Assembly (NCBI RefSeq): GCF_001528665.1
Contig: NZ_BBYJ01000010.1
Span: forward strand, 1-64,000
Source of the DNA: Microtetraspora malaysiensis
GTDB lineage: Bacteria > Actinomycetota > Actinomycetes > Streptosporangiales > Streptosporangiaceae
Reading direction: 5' to 3'
DNA length: 64,000 nt
The position numbers were made by a program, and so were the translations under genes. Below the pieces are notes generated by a model. That model worked only from the letters and a program-made list of their open reading frames with translations, had not been told where the DNA came from and searched no databases. Below are positions 32,887-42,880 of this stretch, piece by piece. How positions within the stretch are numbered: the stretch's first letter is position 1; every line of letters begins with the position of its first letter.

Positions 32887-32924
32887 CTGTCCTCCTTCCC
32901 CGACGTATCGGGGAAGGAGGACAG
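32887..32924 (-). promoter_or_regulatory. Hairpin that sequesters the dgt ribosome binding site
   Basis: CTGTCCTCCTTCCCCGA (32887-32903) pairs over 17 bp without mismatch with TCGGGGAAGGAGGACAG (32908-32924) around a 4-base loop. In the dgt message the 3' arm is GGGGAAGGAGGACAG directly followed by the start ATG, so the Shine-Dalgarno AAGGAGG is double-stranded when folded. A bare hairpin this strong would block initiation unless opened. Confidence 0.8.
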
Positions 32925-33002
32925 TACCCCTTTGGACCTCATTTCACGACAAATACCCCAGAAACTCTCAATGACCGAAGGCCATTCGAGGGCCCGCACA
33001 GA

Positions 33003-33037
33003 CCCGCCCGCGCTCCACCGCACCGGGCGCGGGCGGG
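33003..33037 (-). terminator. Hairpin terminator after ppdK
   Basis: CCCGCCCGCGC (33003-33013) pairs with GCGCGGGCGGG (33027-33037), 5 bp after the ppdK stop on the minus strand. Confidence 0.75.
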
Positions 33038-33042
33038 CGGCT

Positions 33043-35679
33043 TCAGCGGGTGTCGGAGCCGTCGGAGGCGAGCGCCGCGCGCCCCGCCTCCAGCCGGGCC
33101 ACCGCGACCCGGAACGGCGAGCACGACACGTAGTCGAGGCCGATCTCGTGGCAGAAGTGCACCGACGCCGGGTCGCCTCCGTGCTCGCCGCAGATGCCGA
33201 TCTTGAGGTCCGGACGGGTGCGCCGGCCCTCCTCCACCGCGATCCGCATCAGGCGGCCGACGCCGTCCCGGTCGATCGACTCGAACGGAGAGACGCCGAA
33301 GATGCCGAGGTCCAGGTACTTGCCGAAGAACGCGCTCTCCACGTCGTCCCGCGAGAAGGCCCAGGTCATCTGGGTGAGGTCGTTGGTGCCGAACGAGAAG
33401 AACTCGGCCGCCTCGGCGATCTGACCGGCGGTCAGCGCCGCCCGCGGCACCTCGATCATCGTGCCGACCATCGCGTCCACGCCCTTGTCGGCGAGGATGC
33501 GCAGCGCCTCCTCGCGTACGCTCTCCAGCTCCTGCACCGCGCCCACCAGCGGGATCATGATCTCGGCCCGGGGGTCGGCGCTCTCCTTGGCAGCGTCGGC
33601 GATCGCGCGTACCTGCATCGCGAACAGGCCGGGGATGACCAGGCCGAGCCGCACGCCGCGCAGGCCGAGCATCGGGTTCTGCTCGTGCAGCCGCTTGACC
33701 GCGTCGAGCAGCCTGCGGTCCTTCTCGTCGGCCGCGTCTCCGGCGAGCGCGACCTTGACGGCCAGCTCGGTGTAGTCGGGCAGGAACTCGTGCAGCGGCG
33801 GGTCGATGAGCCGGATGGTGACCGGCAGGCCGTCCATCGCCGCGAAGATGCCGGCGAAGTCGGCCTTCTGCAGCGGTTCGAGCGCGTCCAGCGCCGCCTG
33901 CCGCTCCTCGCCGGTGGAGGCCAGGATCAGGTCCTCGACCAGCTTGCGCCGGTCGCCGAGGAACATGTGCTCCGTACGGCACAGCCCGATGCCCTGGGCG
34001 CCGAACGCGCGGGCGCGGGCGGCGTCCTCCGGCGTGTCGGCGTTGGCCCGTACGGCGAGGCGCCGTACGGCGTCGGCGTGCCGCATGATCCGGTCCACCG
34101 CGACGACCAGCTCGTCCTCGGCCGGGCCGCCGTCGAAGTACTCCATCACCGGTGAGGCCACCACGGGCACCTCGCCCAGGTAGACGGCGCCGGTGCCGCC
34201 GTCGATCGAGATCACGTCGCCCTCGCTGACGACGACGCCACCGGGAGCGGTGCAGCGGCCGGCGCGCGTGTCCACGACCAGTTCCTCGGCGCCGCACACG
34301 CAGGTCTTGCCCATGCCGCGGGCGACCACGGCCGCGTGTGAGGTCTTGCCGCCGCGCGAGGTGAGCACGCCCTGGGCGGCGATCATCCCGGCCAGGTCGT
34401 CCGGGTTGGTCTCCCGCCGGACGAGGATGACCGGCTCGCCCCGGCCCGCCAGCTCGACGGCCTTGGCCGAGGTGAAGACGGCCTTGCCCACGGCGGCGCC
34501 GGGCGAGGCGTTCATGCCCGTGGTGAGCCGGGTGTTGTCGGCGGTGGCGGAGAAGCGCGGGAACATGAGCTGCGCGAGCTGGTGGCCGGAGACGCGGCTG
34601 ACCGCCTCGTCCATGTCGATCAGGCCCTCGTCCACGAGCTGCGCGGCGATGCAGAAGGCCGCGCCCGCCGTACGCTTGCCGACCCGGGTCTGCAGCATCC
34701 AGAGCTTGCCGCGCTCGATGGTGAACTCGATGTCGCACAGGTCGCGGTAGTGGTTCTCCAGCGTGCTCATGATGTCGAGCAGCTGACGGTAGGAGGCGGG
34801 GTCGATCCGTTCCAGCTCCTGCAGCGGCACGGTGTTGCGGATGCCGGCCACCACGTCCTCGCCCTGCGCGTTCTGCAGGTAGTCGCCGTACACGCCCTGG
34901 TGGCCGGAACCGGGGTCGCGGGTGAAGGCGACGCCGGTGCCCGAGTCCATCCCGATGTTGCCGAAGACCATCGCGACGACGTTGACGGCCGTGCCGAGCT
35001 CGGCCGGGATGCGCTCCTGCCGCCGGTAGAGGACGGCCCGCGGCGCGTTCCACGAGTCGAAGACGGCCCTGATCGCCAGCTCCATCTGCTCGCGCGGGTC
35101 CGAGGGGAACTCCCGCCCCTTCTGCTCCCGGACGATCCCCTTGTACGTCTCGACGAGGCGCTGGAGGTCGCCCGCGTCGAGGTCGGTGTCCTGGCGGGAG
35201 CCCTTCAGCTCGTCGAGCGCGGCCTCGAACAGCTCGCCCTCGATGTCGAGGACGGTCTTGCCGAACATCTGGATCAGCCGGCGGTAGGAGTCCCACGCGA
35301 AGCGCTCGTTGCCGGACTGCTTGGCCAGCCCGAGCACCGAGGCGTCGTTGAGGCCGATGTTGAGGACGGTCTCCATCATGCCGGGCATGGAGAACTTGGC
35401 GCCCGACCGGACGCTGACGAGCAGCGGGTCGGCGGCGTCGCCGAGGCGCTTGCCCATCCTCGTCTCCAGCGCCTCGAGGTGGACGGCGATCTCGGCGGCG
35501 AGACCGTCGGGGACGTCGCCCTCCGCGAGGTAGTGCCGGCAGGCGTCGGTGGTGATCGTGAATCCCGGGGGGACCGGGAGACCGAGATTGGTCATTTCCG
35601 CAAGATTGGCACCCTTTCCACCGAGAAGATCCTTGAGATCCTTGTTGCCCTCGGTGAAGTCATAAACAAACTTGCGCAC
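33043..35679 (-). CDS. ppdK: Pyruvate, phosphate dikinase
   Basis: GTG 35679 follows AAGGAG. The 878-residue protein has the usual length and order: N-terminal ATP-grasp domain from KFVYDFTEGNKDLKDLLGGKGANLAEM (in part), the swivelling phosphohistidine domain TSRGGKTSHAAVVARGMGKTCVCG with catalytic His near 457, the GIGLCRTEHMF motif, and the TIM-barrel PEP/pyruvate domain ending ICGEHGGDPASVHFC (catalytic Cys) and DYVSCSPFRV. It interconverts pyruvate + ATP + Pi with PEP + AMP + PPi, and usually acts in gluconeogenic or PPi-using flux. The AT-rich upstream region bears two palindromic sites of DasR/dre type. Confidence 0.96.
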   Translation of the reverse strand: MRKFVYDFTEGNKDLKDLLGGKGANLAEMTNLGLPVPPGFTITTDACRHYLAEGDVPDGLAAEIAVHLEALETRMGKRLGDAADPLLVSVRSGAKFSMPGMMETVLNIGLNDASVLGLAKQSGNERFAWDSYRRLIQMFGKTVLDIEGELFEAALDELKGSRQDTDLDAGDLQRLVETYKGIVREQKGREFPSDPREQMELAIRAVFDSWNAPRAVLYRRQERIPAELGTAVNVVAMVFGNIGMDSGTGVAFTRDPGSGHQGVYGDYLQNAQGEDVVAGIRNTVPLQELERIDPASYRQLLDIMSTLENHYRDLCDIEFTIERGKLWMLQTRVGKRTAGAAFCIAAQLVDEGLIDMDEAVSRVSGHQLAQLMFPRFSATADNTRLTTGMNASPGAAVGKAVFTSAKAVELAGRGEPVILVRRETNPDDLAGMIAAQGVLTSRGGKTSHAAVVARGMGKTCVCGAEELVVDTRAGRCTAPGGVVVSEGDVISIDGGTGAVYLGEVPVVASPVMEYFDGGPAEDELVVAVDRIMRHADAVRRLAVRANADTPEDAARARAFGAQGIGLCRTEHMFLGDRRKLVEDLILASTGEERQAALDALEPLQKADFAGIFAAMDGLPVTIRLIDPPLHEFLPDYTELAVKVALAGDAADEKDRRLLDAVKRLHEQNPMLGLRGVRLGLVIPGLFAMQVRAIADAAKESADPRAEIMIPLVGAVQELESVREEALRILADKGVDAMVGTMIEVPRAALTAGQIAEAAEFFSFGTNDLTQMTWAFSRDDVESAFFGKYLDLGIFGVSPFESIDRDGVGRLMRIAVEEGRRTRPDLKIGICGEHGGDPASVHFCHEIGLDYVSCSPFRVAVARLEAGRAALASDGSDTR

Positions 35680-35861
35680 GCGAGCTCCTTCGGCCACTTC
35701 AATTACACGGGTCCGTCCGCATTCGCACTGTACCGAGCAACAACCCGACGAAACATCACCACTCACGAGATATCGTGTTTACCCAGCTAGACGGGCACAC
35801 GGAGGTCTAATCCACTCCACCCTAGATTAAAAATGAGCATTTTTCTCGGATCGCCAAAGAG

Positions 35862-35873
35862 TGGTGTAAACCA
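35862..35873. promoter_or_regulatory. dre-like (DasR/GntR) site 1
   Basis: TGGTGTAAACCA closely resembles the DasR-responsive element core TGGTCTAGACCA (9-10 of 12 bases). It is 190 bp upstream of the peptidase start and 183 bp upstream of the ppdK start. Confidence 0.5.
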
Positions 35874-35912
35874 ATTCCATCCGACATTGGAGATCATTCA
35901 TCTCGCGTTAAT

Positions 35913-35924
35913 TGGTGTAGACCA
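35913..35924. promoter_or_regulatory. dre-like (DasR/GntR) site 2
   Basis: TGGTGTAGACCA matches the DasR core at 11 of 12 bases and is 51 bp (about five helical turns) from site 1. It also forms a larger dyad GGTGTA-N6-TACACC (35914-35931). Confidence 0.55.
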
Positions 35925-36051
35925 TTACACCTTCCAGTGGCGTACGGCTTTCGGAGACGGGACACGGCGGCCGGGTAACGGGAACACCGGAGCCACGGGG
36001 CCTAGGATTGATCCACCCCTCCAAAGATGATCTGTAGCGGAGGGTGTTTGC

Positions 36052-37548
36052 ATGTCACGAAAGTTCCGGCATATCGCTATCTCGGGGGTCGTAGCACTCG
36101 CCGTGATGAGCTGTGGGGCCGGCCGGACCGAGATCTCCCCCACGCGGGTGGACGGCGTCTCCACCATCGACCCGTCCCCGCAGTCCCTCAAGTGGGGGGC
36201 GTGCGAGGGAGTGCCCTCCTCCGCGGGCTTCCAGTGCGCCACGCTGAAAGTGCCGCTCGACTACGCGAAGCCGTCCGGCGAGGCGATCGGCATCGCCCTC
36301 GTCCGCCGCCCCGCCACCGACAAGAAGAACCGGATCGGCTCGCTCGTCTTCAACTTCGGCGGGCCCGGCGGCTCCGGCGTGTCCACCCTGCTCGACGCCG
36401 CGGGCGCCTTCTCCACGCTCAACAAGCGCTACGACCTGGTCAGCTTCGACCCCCGCGGGGTGGACCGCAGCAGCGGGATCAGGTGCCTGAACAGCGCCGA
36501 GCTGGAGCGGTACCTCGCCCGCGAGCCGAGCTCCGACACCGTCGAGGAGACCCACCTGCTCACCCAGTTCGCCAAGGCCTGCGAGCAGAACGCCGGGCAC
36601 GTCCTGCCGTACGTCGGCACCCTCAACGCGGCGCGGGACATGGAGGTCATGCGCGCCGCGCTCGGCGACGAGCGCCTGAACTACCTCGGCTTCTCCTACG
36701 GCACCCACCTGGGCGCCCTCTACGCGACGCAGTTCCCCAAGCACACGGGCCGCATGGTGCTCGACTCCGCGCTCGACCCGTCCGTGGGGATGCTGGATAC
36801 GGCCCGCACCCAGATCAAGGGCTTCCAGAAGGCGTACGAGAACTACCTCACCGCCTGCGTGAAGCAGCCGCACGGGTGCCCGCTCGGCAAGACCACCGCG
36901 GCGGCGAACGCGGCCGTGCTCAAGCTCATCGACGGCCTGCAGGCGCGCCCCGCCAAGTCGGGCGACCGCGAGGTCACCGCCACCGTGGCCAGGACCGCCG
37001 TCGCCCAGGCGCTCTACAGCCAGATGGCCTGGCCGCTGCTCACCGAGGCCCTGGAGCAGGGGATGAGGGGCAACATGGCCGGGCTGCTGGCCCTCGCCGA
37101 CCAGTACGGCGGGCGCCAACCCGACGGGACGTACTCGACCCTGCAGATGTCACTGCCCGCCATCCTGTGCGCGGACACCACCGAGCGGCCGAACGTCGAG
37201 GACGCGGAGAAGGTGGCGCGCGAGCTCAAGGACCAGTCGCCCATCTTCGCCATCACCGCGGCCAGCTCGGCCATCTGCAGCGTGTGGCCCGTCCCGGGTG
37301 AGGACACCAACCGGCACATCGACGCGTCCGGAGCCAATCCGATCGTGGTCGTCGGCGTGACCCACGACCCCGCCACGCCGTACGAGTGGGCGCCGAGGCT
37401 GACCCAGCAGCTGCGCAGCGCCGTCCTGGTGACGCTGAAGGGCGAGGGACACGGCGCCTACGGGCAGAACAACCCGTGCGTGGACAACGCCGTCAACTCC
37501 TACCTGCTGCAGGGGAAGGTCCCGCCCAAGGGCCTGATCTGCGGCTGA
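36052..37548 (+). CDS. Secreted tripeptidyl-aminopeptidase-like lipoprotein (peptidase S33)
   Basis: ATG 36052 follows GGAGGG. The 498-residue protein has an export signal with a lipobox-like ending VMSC (Cys21). The alpha/beta-hydrolase core has NFGGPGGSG (oxyanion HGG-type strand), FDPRGVDRSS, the nucleophile LGFSYGTHLGALYA (Ser near 224), the Asp in VTHDPATPYEWA and His in GEGHGAYGQNNPC. The C-terminal TAP domain with paired Cys is complete. Streptomyces homologues (SlpD/SlpE, tripeptidyl aminopeptidase) cleave N-terminal peptides extracellularly, feeding peptide uptake. Tight regulation is suggested by the palindrome-rich upstream region. Terminated by a strong hairpin. Confidence 0.93.
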   Translation: MSRKFRHIAISGVVALAVMSCGAGRTEISPTRVDGVSTIDPSPQSLKWGACEGVPSSAGFQCATLKVPLDYAKPSGEAIGIALVRRPATDKKNRIGSLVFNFGGPGGSGVSTLLDAAGAFSTLNKRYDLVSFDPRGVDRSSGIRCLNSAELERYLAREPSSDTVEETHLLTQFAKACEQNAGHVLPYVGTLNAARDMEVMRAALGDERLNYLGFSYGTHLGALYATQFPKHTGRMVLDSALDPSVGMLDTARTQIKGFQKAYENYLTACVKQPHGCPLGKTTAAANAAVLKLIDGLQARPAKSGDREVTATVARTAVAQALYSQMAWPLLTEALEQGMRGNMAGLLALADQYGGRQPDGTYSTLQMSLPAILCADTTERPNVEDAEKVARELKDQSPIFAITAASSAICSVWPVPGEDTNRHIDASGANPIVVVGVTHDPATPYEWAPRLTQQLRSAVLVTLKGEGHGAYGQNNPCVDNAVNSYLLQGKVPPKGLICG

Positions 37549-37582
37549 CCTGATCCTGACCTGAACCGCCGCCGATACGACC

Positions 37583-37619
37583 GAAGCCGCCCCCGGGGAC
37601 AGCCCCCGGGGGCGGCTTC
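37583..37619 (+). terminator. Strong hairpin terminator after the S33 peptidase
   Basis: GAAGCCGCCCCCGGGG (37583-37598) pairs perfectly with CCCCGGGGGCGGCTTC (37604-37619), 35 bp after the stop. Confidence 0.85.
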
Positions 37620-37705
37620 CGCATGAGACCCGGGACGCGGTGTCCGGGAACCCTCGACCAGCCCGCCGATCCCGCGGCCCAGGTGCGGCGGTCCGCACAC
37701 GGAAA

Positions 37706-37734
37706 AGCACCCGCCGGACGGGCCGGCGGGTGCT
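37706..37734 (-). terminator. Rho-independent terminator of glyS
   Basis: On the minus strand AGCACCCGCCGG-N5-CCGGCGGGTGCT is followed by TTTTCC. It is 57 bp downstream of the glyS stop. Confidence 0.85.
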
Positions 37735-37790
37735 CTTCCCTGCTCCGATGTCGCCCCGCGCCCGCTCTTCACGGGCGGCGGGGCGGGCAC

Positions 37791-39176
<1,386 letters not shown>

Positions 39177-39337
39177 TGGTGAGAACTCCATCCGGCTGGG
39201 TGTCGGGTTGGGATCGTGCGCGCATGTGCGGGGCCGCGCCGACGGGCCTGTCGTCGCCCGGGCGGAAATCGCGCCCGCTACCTGCTCGATCTCCTCCAAG
39301 CTTAGGGGAACCTCGGCCCGGCTCGCTCATAGCTCGC

Positions 39338-39649
39338 TCAGGTCTGATCGAGCACCGCCGACGGGGCGGCCGGGGACGCGTCCACCGGTTCGAACGCGCT
39401 CGGCTCGTTGATCATCAGGGTCATCAGCGGATACATCGCCATCCGGGCGGCGCCCAGCGCCCGGCGGTAGAAGCCGGCGCCCTCCCACTCGCTGACCAGA
39501 GCCCACAGATCGGGCTCGTCGACGGACCTGCCGAGCTGGCCGCGCAGATATCCGGGCTGGGCGGCGAACAGGTCGAGGATGTCGCGGGCCTGCGCGACGA
39601 ACTCGTCCGCTTGCGCGGCGGGCACGGCGTAACGGATCAGGGCGAGCAT
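39338..39649 (-). CDS. Antibiotic biosynthesis monooxygenase (ABM) domain protein
   Basis: A 103-residue ferredoxin-like alpha+beta protein: MLALIRYAVPAAQADEFVAQARDIL, AAQPGYLRGQLGRSVDEPDLWALVSEWEGAGFYRRAL (in part) match the ABM/EthD-like dimeric fold. Members include quinone-forming monooxygenases and heme-degrading proteins; no specific residues decide the function here. A lone gene between glyS and the DUF6703-like membrane gene. Confidence 0.8.
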   Translation of the reverse strand: MLALIRYAVPAAQADEFVAQARDILDLFAAQPGYLRGQLGRSVDEPDLWALVSEWEGAGFYRRALGAARMAMYPLMTLMINEPSAFEPVDASPAAPSAVLDQT

Positions 39650-39719
39650 GGGCCCAGCATCCCACGCGGTCGGCGGTGAGCGGGTGCGCCGGGGCGGCGC
39701 GCGTGACTAGGCTCGGCAC

Positions 39720-40181
39720 GTGGCAGGTGACACAGGGCAGGACAAGGGGCCGGGCGCGCCGAAGGTTCCGGCGCATCCCCTGGCCAGGAAGCCGGCCGGC
39801 GATCCGGCGCGCGTCGGGGGACGCGGTCCGGGACGGCCGGGGGGCAAGGGGGCCGGGCGTCCGCTCCCGCCGGGCGAACAGTTCTTCACGCCGGGCGCGA
39901 CCGGCCTGCGGCGGGCGGTGGAGACCAGGAGCGCGACGGCGCTGGTGTTCCTCTTCCAGCTCCCGCGCTGGGTGGTCCCGGTCGTCATGGTCGTCCTGAT
40001 GCTGACCGGCGTCGTGGTGGCCGACTGGCGCGGCGGACTGGCGGTGCTGCCGGTGCTGGCGTTCGTGCTGTGGCTCGCGTACATGTCGTGGCCGTCGCTG
40101 CGCCCGGGCGCGCGCCTGCTGCGGGTGGCGCTGGTCACCTTCCTCGCCCTGCTCACAGCCACCCGTTTCGGCCTGTTCTGA
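39720..40181 (+). CDS. DUF6703-like small membrane protein
   Basis: GTG 39720 begins a 153-residue protein. Residues 1-60 are a Gly/Pro/Lys-rich cytoplasmic tail (GRGPGRPGGKGAGRPLPPGE). Then come about three membrane helices: WVVPVVMVVLMLTGVVVAD, LAVLPVLAFVLWLAYM and LLRVALVTFLALLTATRFGLF. Similar proteins occupy the slot between glyS and the zinc operon in other actinomycetes and are annotated DUF6703; the assignment is by pattern only and the function is unknown. Confidence 0.7.
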   Translation: MAGDTGQDKGPGAPKVPAHPLARKPAGDPARVGGRGPGRPGGKGAGRPLPPGEQFFTPGATGLRRAVETRSATALVFLFQLPRWVVPVVMVVLMLTGVVVADWRGGLAVLPVLAFVLWLAYMSWPSLRPGARLLRVALVTFLALLTATRFGLF

Positions 40182-40246
40182 CAGCGGCCGCCCTGGTTCA
40201 GGGCGCTCGGAGGTGCCCTGAACCGGTTCGACGCACACTGTCGGTT

Positions 40247-40276
40247 TTGACAATGGTTTTCATTTTGCCGGATACT
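40247..40276 (+). promoter_or_regulatory. znuA promoter with Zur box
   Basis: TTGACA (40247-40252), 18-bp spacer, GATACT (40271-40276). The -35 is overlapped by TGACAATGGTTTTCA (40248-40262), which fits the actinobacterial Zur-box plan TGAnAATG-TTTTCA. The predicted transcription start is about at the ATG (40286), so the message is probably leaderless. Confidence 0.75.
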
Positions 40277-40285
40277 TGTGGCGTG

Positions 40286-41230
40286 ATGTCCCGTATGCGC
40301 TCTCTCGTCCTCACCGGCGCCCTGCTGAGCGCCACCACCGCCACCGCCGCGGCCTGCGGCTCCGGAGGCGCCGCCACCGGCGACGGCAAGCCCGCGGTGA
40401 TGGCCGCCTTCTATCCGCTCCAGTGGATCTCGCAGCAGGTGGGCGGGCCGGACGTGTCCGTCGCCGGCCTCACCAAGCCCGGCACCGAGCCGCACGACCT
40501 GGAGCTGACCGCGCGCCAGGTCGCCGACATCCAGGACTCCTCGCTCGTCGTCTACATCAAGGGCGTCCAGCCGGCGGTGGACGAGGCGGTCGAGGGGCAC
40601 GCGTCCGCCAAGGCGTTCGACGCCGCCTCCGCCGTGGCCACCCTGCCCGCGACGGCCGGGGAGGAAGGGCACGACGAGCACGGGGAGCACGGGCGCTCCG
40701 GCGTCTCCTACGACCCGCACATCTGGCTCGACCCGAGCCGGCTCGCCACCGTCGCCGGCAAGCTCGGCGAGCGGCTGGCCGAGGCCGACCCCGCCCACGC
40801 CGCGGCGTACCGGCAGCGCGCCGCCACCACGGCCGCCGAGCTGAACAAGCTGGACGAGGCGTACCGGACCGGCCTGACCGGGTGCGGCAAGAAGGCGATC
40901 GTGACCAGCCACAGCGCCTTCGGCTATCTGGCCGCGCGGTACGGCCTGGAGCAGATCGCGGTCAGCGGCCTCGACCCGGACGCCGAGCCCTCCCCCACAC
41001 GCCTCGCGCAGGTGGCCGACGTCGCCAAGCGAGAGAATGTGACTACCATTTTCACCGAGGAACTCGTCAGCCCCAAGGTGGCCGAGATCCTGGCCAAGGA
41101 GGTCGGCGCCAAGACCGCCGTGCTCAACCCCATCGAGAGCGAGCCCGATGGCGGTGACTACCTCTCCGCGGCCAAGCAGAACCTGGAAGCCCTGAGGAAG
41201 GCCCTGGAATGCCCCACGACGGAAGGGTGA
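40286..41230 (+). CDS. znuA: Zinc ABC transporter, substrate-binding lipoprotein
   Basis: A 314-residue protein with a lipoprotein signal (TAAACGSG, Cys near 24). Zinc-binding features of cluster A-I proteins: EPHDLELTARQ with His, a His-rich loop (EGHDEHGEHG) at about 130-140, YDPHIWLDPSR (His), TSHSAFGYLAARYG (His) and EELVSPKVAE. It captures extracellular zinc and delivers it to ZnuB. First gene of an operon with znuC, znuB and zur, spacing 7 bp then 4-bp overlaps, under the Zur box at 40247-40276. No Shine-Dalgarno is seen. Confidence 0.95.
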   Translation: MSRMRSLVLTGALLSATTATAAACGSGGAATGDGKPAVMAAFYPLQWISQQVGGPDVSVAGLTKPGTEPHDLELTARQVADIQDSSLVVYIKGVQPAVDEAVEGHASAKAFDAASAVATLPATAGEEGHDEHGEHGRSGVSYDPHIWLDPSRLATVAGKLGERLAEADPAHAAAYRQRAATTAAELNKLDEAYRTGLTGCGKKAIVTSHSAFGYLAARYGLEQIAVSGLDPDAEPSPTRLAQVADVAKRENVTTIFTEELVSPKVAEILAKEVGAKTAVLNPIESEPDGGDYLSAAKQNLEALRKALECPTTEG

Positions 41231-41237
41231 GCGTGCG

Positions 41238-42050
41238 GTGAGTGCCGCGTTCACGATGACCGGCGGCGAGGTCGCCCTCGACGGCCGGCCCATTCTGCGG
41301 GGCGTCGACCTGACGGTGCGGGACGGGGAGTTCCTCGTCGTCCTCGGCGCCAACGGCTCCGGCAAGTCCACGCTCATCCGCACCCTGCTCGGGCTCGTCC
41401 CGCTGTCCGGCGGCTCCGTCCAGCTGTACGGCACGCCGCCCGGCAAGTTCCGCGACTGGGGGCGGATCGGCTACGTGCCGCAACGCCTGTCCGTCGGCGG
41501 CGGAGTGCCGGCCACGGTCCGCGAGGTGGTCTCGTCGGGTCGCATCGCCCGGCGCCGCCGCTTCCGCCGGACCGCCGCGGAGGACCGGCGCGCCGTCGCC
41601 GACGCCCTCGACGCCGTGGGGCTCGCCGACCGGGCCGGATATCCCGTACAGGCCCTGTCCGGAGGCCAGCAGCAGCGGGTGCTCATCGCCCGCGCGCTGG
41701 CCGGCGAGCCGGACGCGTTCGTGATGGACGAGCCGACCGCCGGCGTGGACGCCGACAGCCAGCGCCTGCTCGCGGACACCCTCGCCGGGCTGCGGGAACG
41801 CGGCAAGACGGTGGTCCTGGTCGCGCACGAGCTGGGCCCGCTCGAACCGCTGATCACCCGCGCCATCGTGCTGCGCGAGGGCCGCATCGCCTACGACGGC
41901 GCGCCTCCGGCCGCGGCGGAGGCGGGGGTCGACACGGCCGGGCACATCCACGCGCACGCCCACGCGCACACCGGCGTGCTGAACGGCTGGCCGGACGTCA
42001 TCGGATCACGGGCGGCGGCCGCCGAGGCCGGCGCGACGGGAGAGGCATGA
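41238..42050 (+). CDS. znuC: Zinc ABC transporter, ATP-binding protein
   Basis: GTG 41238 starts a 270-residue ATPase. Walker A GANGSGKST (about 38-46), Q-loop VPQRL, signature LSGGQQQRVLIARAL, Walker B AFVMDEPTAGVD, and the switch His in VLVAHELG. It powers zinc import through ZnuB. The tail carries HIHAHAHAHTG, a metal-binding-type His cluster unusual for the ATPase subunit. The stop overlaps the znuB ATG (ATGA). Confidence 0.94.
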   Translation: MSAAFTMTGGEVALDGRPILRGVDLTVRDGEFLVVLGANGSGKSTLIRTLLGLVPLSGGSVQLYGTPPGKFRDWGRIGYVPQRLSVGGGVPATVREVVSSGRIARRRRFRRTAAEDRRAVADALDAVGLADRAGYPVQALSGGQQQRVLIARALAGEPDAFVMDEPTAGVDADSQRLLADTLAGLRERGKTVVLVAHELGPLEPLITRAIVLREGRIAYDGAPPAAAEAGVDTAGHIHAHAHAHTGVLNGWPDVIGSRAAAAEAGATGEA

Positions 42051-42880
42051 GCGGCATCCTGCAGTACGACTTCATGGTCCTCGGGCTGGTCGCGGCCGTC
42101 TTCGTCGGCCTCGCCGCCCCCGTCGTCGGCACGTTCATCGTCCAGCGCCGCCTGGCGCTGCTCGGCGACGGCATCGGGCACGTGGCGCTGACCGGTGTCG
42201 CGCTCGGCTTCCTGACCGGCACCGCGCCCCTGGTGACCGCCATCATCGTGGCCGTGCTGGGCGCCGTCGCCATCGAGATGGTGCGGGCCCGGGGCCGGAC
42301 CAGCGGCGACGTGGCCCTCGCCCTGCTGTTCTACGGCGGCATCGCCGGCGGCGTGCTGCTCATCTACCTGTCGCCGGGGCAGAGCAACTCCACGCTGACG
42401 TCCTACCTGTTCGGCTCGATCTCCACGGTGGCCGAGCGGGACGTGTGGGTGATCGGCGGCCTGGCGGTGGCCGTGCTCGGCGTCGTCGCCCTCTTCGGAC
42501 GCGAGCTGTTCGTGCTCTGCCAGGACGAGGAGGTGGCCCGGGCGAGCGGCCTTCCGGTGCGCTTCCTCAGCCTGCTGCTCGCGGTGACCGCCGCCCTCAC
42601 GGTCGTCATCGCCATGCGCGTGGTGGGCCTGCTCCTGGTGAGCGCCCTGATGGTCGTCCCCGTCGCGACCAGCCAGCAGATCATGCGCAGCTTCCGCGGC
42701 ACCATGGTCCTCGCCACGGCGCTCGGCGTGGTCGCCACGGTCGGCGGCCTCACCACCGCGTTCTACATCGACGTCCCCCCGGGCTCGGCGATCGTACTGA
42801 TCGCGCTCGCCGGGTTTGTGCTCTCCCTGCTGATAGGTAGATTCGTACGGCGAAGCCGTACCTGGGAGTCGACACCATGA
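42047..42880 (+). CDS. znuB: Zinc ABC transporter, permease
   Basis: A 277-residue polytopic protein of the ABC-3 family with about eight helices. Visible are LVAAVFVGLAAPVVGTFIVQRRLALLGDGIGHVALTGVALGFLTGTAPL (segments; the RRLALLGDGIGHVAL loop is typical) and ARASGLPVRFLSLLLAVTAALTVVIAMRVVGLLLVSALMVVPVATS (segments, with the EAA-like region). It forms the membrane channel of the zinc importer. ATGA overlaps link it to znuC and zur. A hairpin GTACGG-N5-CCGTAC (42845-42860) lies in its last codons just before zur. Confidence 0.94.
   Translation: MSGILQYDFMVLGLVAAVFVGLAAPVVGTFIVQRRLALLGDGIGHVALTGVALGFLTGTAPLVTAIIVAVLGAVAIEMVRARGRTSGDVALALLFYGGIAGGVLLIYLSPGQSNSTLTSYLFGSISTVAERDVWVIGGLAVAVLGVVALFGRELFVLCQDEEVARASGLPVRFLSLLLAVTAALTVVIAMRVVGLLLVSALMVVPVATSQQIMRSFRGTMVLATALGVVATVGGLTTAFYIDVPPGSAIVLIALAGFVLSLLIGRFVRRSRTWESTP

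Larger units (their letters stand above)
35680..36051. promoter_or_regulatory. AT-rich regulatory region between ppdK and the S33 peptidase
   Basis: This 370-bp divergent promoter region is much richer in A+T than the rest of the window. It has the inverted repeat CACGA-GATA-TCGTG near 35764-35777, AAAAATG-AG-CATTTTT at 35829-35844, and two 12-bp palindromic sites (listed separately). TAGGAT at 36003-36008 is a possible -10 for the peptidase gene. No gene is seen. Confidence 0.65.

Noticed and set aside
30191-34155. Very long open frames antisense to dgt, the ferredoxin reductase and ppdK
   Set aside because: The real genes on the opposite strand have complete motifs and starts. The antisense frames have Arg/Pro/Gly-rich low-complexity translations typical of shadows in high-GC DNA.
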